Assembly: GCF_022640935.1 (NCBI RefSeq)
Contig: NZ_JALCCV010000001.1
Span: forward strand, 62,001 to 126,000
Direction: 5' to 3'
Origin: Bifidobacterium sp.
GTDB taxonomy: Bacteria; Actinomycetota; Actinomycetes; Actinomycetales; Bifidobacteriaceae
Length of the DNA: 64,000 bases
Shown: one piece after another, positions 57,688 through 64,000 of the stretch
Position numbering within the stretch: the first letter of the stretch is position 1
Layout of the letters: each line of letters starts with the position of its first letter
Program-made: the position numbers and the translations under genes
The notes under the pieces: generated by a model
Databases searched by the model: none
What the model was told of the DNA's origin: nothing
The model's input: only the letters and a program-made list of their open reading frames with translations

Positions 57688-59066
57688 CGCAGCCCCGCCT
57701 CGCGTTCTTGATCATTCAGCGTCGCCTTGTCATACGGATCGTCGACGAAACGACTGAGCACGCATTCGCCGTGCGCCGGCAAGTCTTCGGAAACGGCGAA
57801 GGCGTTGATTCGGGCGGCGAGTTCTTTCAGGCCTCGTTCGTCGTATTCGATGACTTCCACGGGTTTGAGGAAGGTATGCACACCCAGACCTGAATCGAAG
57901 CGGGCTGTGCCGCCGGTCGGCAGCACGTGGTTCGAGCCGGACATGTAGTCTCCCAATGGCACCGGCGAATACGGGCCGCAGAAAATGGCCCCGGCGTTCG
58001 TGATGCGTGGCACGACGGCGTCCGGGTCGGCGGTCTGGAGCTCCAGGTGTTCGGCGGCGTATGCGTTCGCGGCGGCCACAGACTGGTCGAGGCCGTCGGT
58101 GAGAATGACGCCGGACTGGCGGCCGGTCAACGACGTAGCCACACGCTCGGCGTGCTCGGTGCGCGGCACGCGATAGTCGAGGTTCTTTTGCACGGCGGCG
58201 GCAAGCTCTTCGCTGTCGGTGATGAGCACGGATCCGGCGAGTTCGTCGTGCTCGGCCTGGCCGATCAGGTCGGCGGCCACCCAGCTGGGATCGGCGTCTT
58301 TGTCTGCGAGAATCGCGATTTCCGTTGGCCCGGCCACAGCGTCGATGCCAACCATGCCGGAGACCATGCTTTTGGCCGTGGCCACGAAGATGTTGCCCGG
58401 GCCGGTGATCTTGTCGACCGGATCGCACAGGATCTCGCCGTCCTGAGGCTCTGATCCGCGCGCACCGTATGCGAACATGGCGATGGCCTGCGCCCCGCCG
58501 ACCGCATAGACCTCCGTGACGCCGAGGATCGCGCAAGTGGCCAGAATCGTCTTGCTCGGCAGCCCTTCGGCGCTGTCTCTGCTCGGCGGCGTCGCGATTG
58601 CCAAGGAACGCACGCCGGCGGTCTGGGCGGGCACCACATTCATGATGACCGAACTCGGGTAGACGGCCTTGCCGCCCGGCACATACAACCCTACGCGGTC
58701 GATCGGGATCCAGCGTTCGCTCACGCGCGCGCCATCGGCCAGGTCGGTGTGAAAGTCCTTGGGCACCTGCGAGGCGCCGACCGCACGGGCACGACGCACC
58801 GATTCCTCGATCGCCGCCCGTACCTCAGGGTCAAGTTCGTCAAGGGCCTGCTGCATGGCCTCGACCGGCACGCGAAGGTTCGTGGGGCGGATATGGTCGA
58901 ATTTCTCGCCGAAATCACGCAGCGCCGCCGCGCCTCTTGCTTTGACGTCGTCGAGTATCGGGCGGACCAGCTCGGAGGCTTCGCCCGTGCCCATTTCGGC
59001 GCGCGGCATGGCTTCCAGCAGTTCGGCTCGGGTCAGACGCCTGCCGCGCAGGTCGATGATTCGCAT
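57684..59066 (-). CDS. hisD: Histidinol dehydrogenase
   Basis: 'VGLYVPGGKAVYPSSVIMNVVPAQTAGV', 'VDKITGPGNIFVATAKSMVSGMVGIDAVAGPTEIAILAD', 'EHLELQT'. Confidence 0.97.
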   Translation of the reverse strand: MRIIDLRGRRLTRAELLEAMPRAEMGTGEASELVRPILDDVKARGAAALRDFGEKFDHIRPTNLRVPVEAMQQALDELDPEVRAAIEESVRRARAVGASQVPKDFHTDLADGARVSERWIPIDRVGLYVPGGKAVYPSSVIMNVVPAQTAGVRSLAIATPPSRDSAEGLPSKTILATCAILGVTEVYAVGGAQAIAMFAYGARGSEPQDGEILCDPVDKITGPGNIFVATAKSMVSGMVGIDAVAGPTEIAILADKDADPSWVAADLIGQAEHDELAGSVLITDSEELAAAVQKNLDYRVPRTEHAERVATSLTGRQSGVILTDGLDQSVAAANAYAAEHLELQTADPDAVVPRITNAGAIFCGPYSPVPLGDYMSGSNHVLPTGGTARFDSGLGVHTFLKPVEVIEYDERGLKELAARINAFAVSEDLPAHGECVLSRFVDDPYDKATLNDQEREAGLR

Positions 59067-59470
59067 AGTGTTATCGCTCATACCGCTCCATGGTAGCCAC
59101 ACCCCATGCACACGGCGTATCGACGCGTCGCATTGCATTCGCATCGTGAGATATGTGACGTGCTTTCCGATCGTCTCGCTGCTGCGGCACAGGCTGCCTC
59201 ACCGTGCTGTCGTCTTCCTCGATCAGATCGGCCGGCCCTTGGTCTGGTTGAAGATCCATAGGTTCTATACCGGCGCTATCCCTATGCCGACATCGTGCGC
59301 TGTCTCTCGGCTTCAGTGCTCCATGTTCCCGACGCATGGCATACCGTTCTGCATGCGCTGGTGCCTATCGCGTCCATCGGCGTCGTCGTCTGCGCCGCGC
59401 GCACATGACGACCGGCAGATCGGTCGAGGGCACCTTGGTGGCCACGGCTGTGAGGCCACGCGAACAGTGC

Positions 59471-60229
59471 CTACGCCACGTCGTTATGAGCATCTGCCTC
59501 GGTTTGTGCATTCTCAGCTGTGCCCAGCGCACGCTCGACGGCAATATGACGGCGCACAGGGGTGGCAACGATCAGGTATGACACCCAGATGGCCAGCGCC
59601 CAGAACGGTATGCCCATAAGCAGGCGTGCCGTGCCGAGCCAAGTCACATGGTTCGTGACGTACAGCGGCACCTGTATGAGCAGCCGCAACGCGAAAACGC
59701 CGATCCACAGGGCGCTGATGATCGCATAGGCACGCGTCAGCTCGCGATCGGAACGCCAGCCGTGCAACCAAGCACGAAAATGCCCAGTGGGCAACGATCT
59801 GATGAATTCGAGCACCAGACCGAGTCCCGGTATCCGAACCGCCAATGAAACGGCAAGCAGCACAATGGAAACAGCATTCGTCAGGAAACCGAACAGATAA
59901 TAGTCCCGCGCCTCATTGCTGCGCCACGCCCAAATCAGGCAGATGCCGACTGCGGCGACGCCGCTGAGCGCGCCCAACGCCGATTGGCGCTGGACCAGAC
60001 GCACGAACACCTGGACAAGGGCGAGCGCGGCGGAAACGATGACGGTCAGGCGCACGTCCTTGGTAATCACGAACAGCACGATGAAGACAACACCGGGCAA
60101 CATCGACTCGATAACGCCGCGCGGGCCGCCTATCGCATCGATGACGGAAAAGTCGTCGTCGCCCTCGGATTTCGCCAGCGCGGCCAAACCGGTGCGTTTG
60201 CCATAGCGCTCATGTTCGCTCACTGGCAT
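59471..60229 (-). CDS. DUF3159 family membrane protein
   Basis: 'IDAIGGPRGVIESMLPGVVFIVLFVITKDVRLTVIVSAALALVQVFVRLVQRQSALGALSGV', 'RVPLYV'-type C-terminal TM region. Confidence 0.88.
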   Translation of the reverse strand: MPVSEHERYGKRTGLAALAKSEGDDDFSVIDAIGGPRGVIESMLPGVVFIVLFVITKDVRLTVIVSAALALVQVFVRLVQRQSALGALSGVAAVGICLIWAWRSNEARDYYLFGFLTNAVSIVLLAVSLAVRIPGLGLVLEFIRSLPTGHFRAWLHGWRSDRELTRAYAIISALWIGVFALRLLIQVPLYVTNHVTWLGTARLLMGIPFWALAIWVSYLIVATPVRRHIAVERALGTAENAQTEADAHNDVA

Positions 60230-60365
60230 GCGCGCCCTTCGTCTGTGCCGCTGGATTCACCCGGGCTGGGCAGAGTCGCCGATCTTGTCATTCCGGCTGA
60301 GTCCGTATCATCCGCTGAATTGATTATGTCCGCTGAACACGCCGAATTTGCCGCCTCTGCCAGGA

Positions 60366-61265
60366 TCATCGGACTTCGGAGAACATCGGCCCACGGGCGA
60401 GCGTGGTCTTCACTTCGGTCTGCTGGTCTGAATCGAAGGGGCCCTTGGGGCGCGTCGGAATCGAATTGTCGCCAGCCTCGGTATCGGCGTCCGTTTTGGC
60501 CTTGGCTGCCTTGCGCTCGGCTGGTGCGACAGGCGGATGCATCGGGATCAGGTCGCGCGGCGCGAGCGGCTCCTCGCCGCGTTCGACCACGATATCGGCG
60601 AAGAACCCATCCAAAGCCTTGGTTTCGGCGTCGTCAAGATGCGTGGCGGCCTTGCCCGAGAAGATGCCGCGCAACATCCAGCGCGGACCGTCGACGCCGA
60701 CGATGCGCGTGGTCACGCTTTTGCCACCTTTGACCGATACCGGCAGCGCGAGCTCCATGCCGAACACGCCCGGGCGCTCGGAGGCCTTTGCGTTCGAATC
60801 GAGCAGATCGCCACGCACATCGTCCCACAGCCCCAGCGTCTTGGGCGCTGCAAACGCCTCGATCTCCAAACTGGATGAACCATAGGTGATCGTGCAGCCA
60901 AGCACCTGTTGGCTGCTGCGGCTCGCCTTGATGCGCAGCTCGATGCCCTGCAGGAATGGCAGATAGAATGCCCCGAGATCAAGGTAATCGTCGTAATCGG
61001 GTGCCTCTTCCTCATTGACATCCCAAGGCCCGTATTCTTCGCCGCGGCCTTCGTAATCGGTGCTCGGCTCCTCGGGGAACGAGGGTTCGTCGATGGCTTC
61101 ACTAGTAGATTCACCGACGGGCTCGTCCGCAGATCGATTCGACGTCGCCGCATCGTCAATGCCGGCGTCGCGAGACTCATCGTCGGCGTCCTTCGCCGCA
61201 TTCTGAGCCCTCTCGTCGCCGGCCTGCGGATCATGCCTCTTCCTGCCGAAGCCAAACAATCCCAT
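60366..61265 (-). CDS. DUF3710 family protein
   Basis: 'MGLFGFGRKR', 'YGPWDVNEEEAPDYDDYLDLGAFYLPFLQGIELRI', 'GVDGPRWMLRGIFSGKAA'. Confidence 0.88.
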   Translation of the reverse strand: MGLFGFGRKRHDPQAGDERAQNAAKDADDESRDAGIDDAATSNRSADEPVGESTSEAIDEPSFPEEPSTDYEGRGEEYGPWDVNEEEAPDYDDYLDLGAFYLPFLQGIELRIKASRSSQQVLGCTITYGSSSLEIEAFAAPKTLGLWDDVRGDLLDSNAKASERPGVFGMELALPVSVKGGKSVTTRIVGVDGPRWMLRGIFSGKAATHLDDAETKALDGFFADIVVERGEEPLAPRDLIPMHPPVAPAERKAAKAKTDADTEAGDNSIPTRPKGPFDSDQQTEVKTTLARGPMFSEVR

Positions 61266-61559
61266 GATTCCTCGTTTCTTACGGTTGCAATCGAGTTAAG
61301 CCTAGCACCCGGCATTTATCATTCAGCGCCGCCGTCATCAACCAGCGTCCACGGGCCAGAGCCCGTCAGGCAACGCTCGCTACGCAAGGTTTATTGCACG
61401 TGTTGGGTGCCTGCGCAGGGTTATTACCCGCAAACCCTTCTGCTGGTACCTCATACCGGCTATCGGCGCTCCGCCAAGTATCCGGCGCCCAGCACCGGTC
61501 GAGCGCCTTATGCAAGATGCCTTGCATCGAGTGCCAGCCCGGGCGTTCACATGTTGGAC

Positions 61560-62420
61560 TCACACGTCGTAGGTGACGATCAGCGGCGCATGGTCGGACC
61601 AGCGAGCCGCATAGCTTGGCGCTTTGTCGATGACGAATCCACGCGCAGATTCGGCCAGCTCCGGCGTGGCGAACTGATAGTCGATCCTCCAGCCCACATT
61701 GTTGTCGAAGGCGCGGCCACGCTGGCTCCACCACGTATAGGGACCTTGGATGTCACCGGCCAGAGTGCGCATGACATCGACGAAATCGTATTCGTCAAGC
61801 CATTTATCGATATAGACGCGTTCGGACGGCATGAAGCCCGCATGTTTGAGATTGGCCTTGGCGTTCTTGATGTCGAGCGGCGTGTGTGCGATGTTGAAAT
61901 CGCCGCATAGCACGGTCTGCCTGCCGCCACGGGCCGCTTCGTCGCGCAGCTCGCCCATCCGTACGAGCATCTGGTCGAGGAAACGGAACTTCTGGGCCAT
62001 TTTCAGCGGATCATCCGCATCGCCTGAATGCACGTAGACGCTCGCCACCGTGATCTCGTAGCCTTGCGGCGTCGCGACGTCGGCTTCGATCCACCGCCCG
62101 GTGTCCACGTCTTCTTCGAGCCCCGGCAGCCCGTAGCGCTGCGCGACCACCGGCAGATCGGAAAGCAGTCCCACTCCGGCGCGCCCCTTGATCTTGCATA
62201 CCTCGTTCATACGCACCAGCGCGTCCGGGGAAGCCACCTTGTTCTCTTGGGCATAACGCCCGGCGAAATCATCGAAGATCGGCTCGATTTCGGTCTGCGG
62301 AGCACGCACCTCCTGCATGCACCACACGTCGGGGGTCATGGCGCTCACCCAATCGGAGACGCCCTTGCGGTTCGCGGCGCGCAGGCCGTTGACATTCGAA
62401 GTGGCAATAGTGATGGTCAT
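61560..62420 (-). CDS. xthA: Exodeoxyribonuclease III
   Basis: 'ATSNVNGLRAANRKGVSDWVSAMTPDVWCMQEV', 'LCGDFNIAHTPLDIKN', 'GWRIDYQFATPEL', 'RWSDHAPLIVTYD'. Confidence 0.95.
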   Translation of the reverse strand: MTITIATSNVNGLRAANRKGVSDWVSAMTPDVWCMQEVRAPQTEIEPIFDDFAGRYAQENKVASPDALVRMNEVCKIKGRAGVGLLSDLPVVAQRYGLPGLEEDVDTGRWIEADVATPQGYEITVASVYVHSGDADDPLKMAQKFRFLDQMLVRMGELRDEAARGGRQTVLCGDFNIAHTPLDIKNAKANLKHAGFMPSERVYIDKWLDEYDFVDVMRTLAGDIQGPYTWWSQRGRAFDNNVGWRIDYQFATPELAESARGFVIDKAPSYAARWSDHAPLIVTYDV

Positions 62421-62739
62421 AACCCCCGACCCTACACCATGAGCGCGCGCATGCCACAGCGGCCGGATCTATTTTCTATGTCGCCGTTTCGGGCCGTTGA
62501 ATGCGGTTTTCCCCGTTGCGTGACGTGTTTTTCGTTGCGTGGCGTTTTCGCCGGAACCGGAATGGCGTTTTTCAATGGTGCTTATTTTCTGAAAACATCA
62601 CGCGGTAGATCAATACATCACACGACGGGGAACTACCGCACCCGACAAGCGAATACGCCACACAACGGCAACACAACGAACGACAGGGGTGAATCCAAAG
62701 CATCAGGCACAAAATATAGAATCCCAAGCATTACATTCA

Positions 62740-62789
62740 AAACCCGAAAACGCACAGCGCCCGGTCGTGCGAAATGACCGGCCGGGCGC
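62740..62789 (-). terminator. Terminator downstream of the Opp ATPase
   Basis: GC-rich inverted repeat (GCGCCCGG..CCGGGCGC with inner CCGGTC/GACCGG); minus strand continues into TTTTCGGGTTTTG. Confidence 0.6.
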
Positions 62790-62888
62790 ATGCGGCGCAG
62801 GGACAGGCGAAACCACTCAGAGCGAATCGATTCGAGCCACCAGCCCGCGGTGCTCCGCCGACGCGCCGCGAACCGGAACCGAATACGC

Positions 62889-64000
62889 TCAGTCCAAACC
62901 GAGAGTCAGGTTGCCGCCGGGGATGGCGTCGAGCAAGTCGCGGGTGTACTGCCGCTGGGGGTGGTTGAAGACCTCGTCGGTGGTGGCGTGTTCGACAAGC
63001 CTGCCGTGTTGCATAACGACGACCTCGTCGGCGATCTGACGCACGACGGCCAGGTCGTGGGTGATGAACAGGTAGCTTAAGGATCGTTCGGCCTGCAGGT
63101 CGTTGAGCAGCTCGAGCACTTGGTTCTGCACGAGCACATCCAAAGCAGAGACGGCCTCATCGCAGATGATGACGTCCGGGTTCAGGGCCATGGCGCGCGC
63201 GATGGCGATACGCTGGCGCTGGCCGCCGGAAAGCTCACTCGGGTAGCGCTGCATCACGGAGGCCGGCATCTTGACCATGTCCAGCAGCTCGCGCACGCGG
63301 CTCTCGCGGCTTTTGCGCTCGCCGATATGATGGATGCGCAGCGGCTCTTCGATCGAACGAAAGATCGAGTACGTCGGGTCGAGCGAGCCATAGGGGTTCT
63401 GGAAGACCGGCTGCACATGGCGCCGGAAATCCAAGAGTTCCTTGCCTCTAAACCCAGAGATGTCTTTGCCCTCGTAGGTGACGGTGCCGTCGGTCGGCTC
63501 CAGCAACTTGAGCACCATGTTGGCCACAGTGGATTTGCCCGAACCGGACTCGCCCACGATGGCCAGTGTCGTGCCGCGCTTGACGGAGAACGACACGTCG
63601 TCGACCGCCTTGAACATCTCCTTGTTGCGCGGGAGTTTAAACTCCTTGGTCAGGTGCTCGACGGTGATGATGTGCTCGCTGCGCTCCAGCACGCTCTCGC
63701 CCTTGGCCTGATGTTCCAGCAGGCCTTCGGTGTTCTCCCCGCGCTCATGCGCGGAAATGATGCGCTGCGAGGCGAGCGAAGGCGCCGCAGCGACTAGGCG
63801 CTTGGTGTACGGATGCTGCGGGTGCTGGAGCACGTCGAGCGACGGCCCGGATTCGACGACGCGTCCTTTGTACATCACGACGATGTGCTGGGCGCGTTCG
63901 GCGGCAAGTCCCAAGTCGTGCGTGATGAACAGCACGGCCGTTCCCAATTCATCAGTAAGGGTGTGCAGATGGTCGAGGATCTTTTTCTGCACGGTGACGT
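62889..64000 (-). CDS. Dipeptide/oligopeptide ABC transporter ATP-binding protein, fused double NBD (N-terminus beyond window)
   Basis: Begins mid first NBD ('AVLFITHDLGLAAERAQHIVVMYKGRVVE'), complete second NBD ('VGESGSGKST', 'LSGGQRQRIAIARAMALNPDVIICDEAVSALDV'). Confidence 0.9.
   Translation of the reverse strand, partial: VTVQKKILDHLHTLTDELGTAVLFITHDLGLAAERAQHIVVMYKGRVVESGPSLDVLQHPQHPYTKRLVAAAPSLASQRIISAHERGENTEGLLEHQAKGESVLERSEHIITVEHLTKEFKLPRNKEMFKAVDDVSFSVKRGTTLAIVGESGSGKSTVANMVLKLLEPTDGTVTYEGKDISGFRGKELLDFRRHVQPVFQNPYGSLDPTYSIFRSIEEPLRIHHIGERKSRESRVRELLDMVKMPASVMQRYPSELSGGQRQRIAIARAMALNPDVIICDEAVSALDVLVQNQVLELLNDLQAERSLSYLFITHDLAVVRQIADEVVVMQHGRLVEHATTDEVFNHPQRQYTRDLLDAIPGGNLTLGLD

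Noticed and set aside
59090-59470. Possible gene upstream of hisD (frames such as VLYRRYPYADIVRCLSASVLHVPDAWHTVLHALVPIASIGVVVCAART)
   Set aside because: Short, preceded in frame by a stop, no identifiable family; may be a relic but evidence is too weak.

Overview
High-GC actinobacterial chromosome segment, most likely Bifidobacterium. This is inferred from the tmRNA tag AKSNRTEFALAA, the composition of the division/cell-wall cluster, the N-glycan/alpha-mannoside locus and the his-glnA arrangement. Contents in order: (i) about 1-12.4 kb, an N-glycan/mannoside utilisation locus: GH5_18-like beta-mannosidase (cut by the window edge), sugar ABC transporter, two GH38 alpha-mannosidases with a 499-bp identical tract, a divergent ROK kinase and two LacI-type operator palindromes; (ii) an acetyltransferase, dtd, ssrA (tmRNA), a CSD-DUF1294 protein, a DnaJ paralogue and an orphan roadblock protein; (iii) a decayed copper-resistance island at about 17.1-18.55 kb; (iv) mutM; (v) a complete mraZ-rsmH-ftsL-ftsI-(MurE-like)-murF-mraY-murD-ftsW-murG-murC-ftsQ cluster on the minus strand, in which the murE slot holds a protein without a recognisable ATP-binding loop; (vi) helD, serA, nrdR, and a LysM gene divergent from lexA across four SOS boxes; (vii) CDF transporter, ldh, hflX, rsmC-like, hrpA, a secreted 'FNPGNIISD' protein, MFS transporter; (viii) glnA and his genes with an uncharacterised acidic ORF between hisB and hisH; (ix) DUF3159, DUF3710, xthA and a partial Opp-type ABC ATPase. 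No CRISPR array, intact transposase, prophage or obvious defence system was seen. The best leads are the MurE-like pseudoenzyme, the LysM/lexA SOS module, the GH38 gene-conversion mosaic, and the palindromic or duplicated terminator structures. All family calls come from reading the sequence by eye, with no database search.
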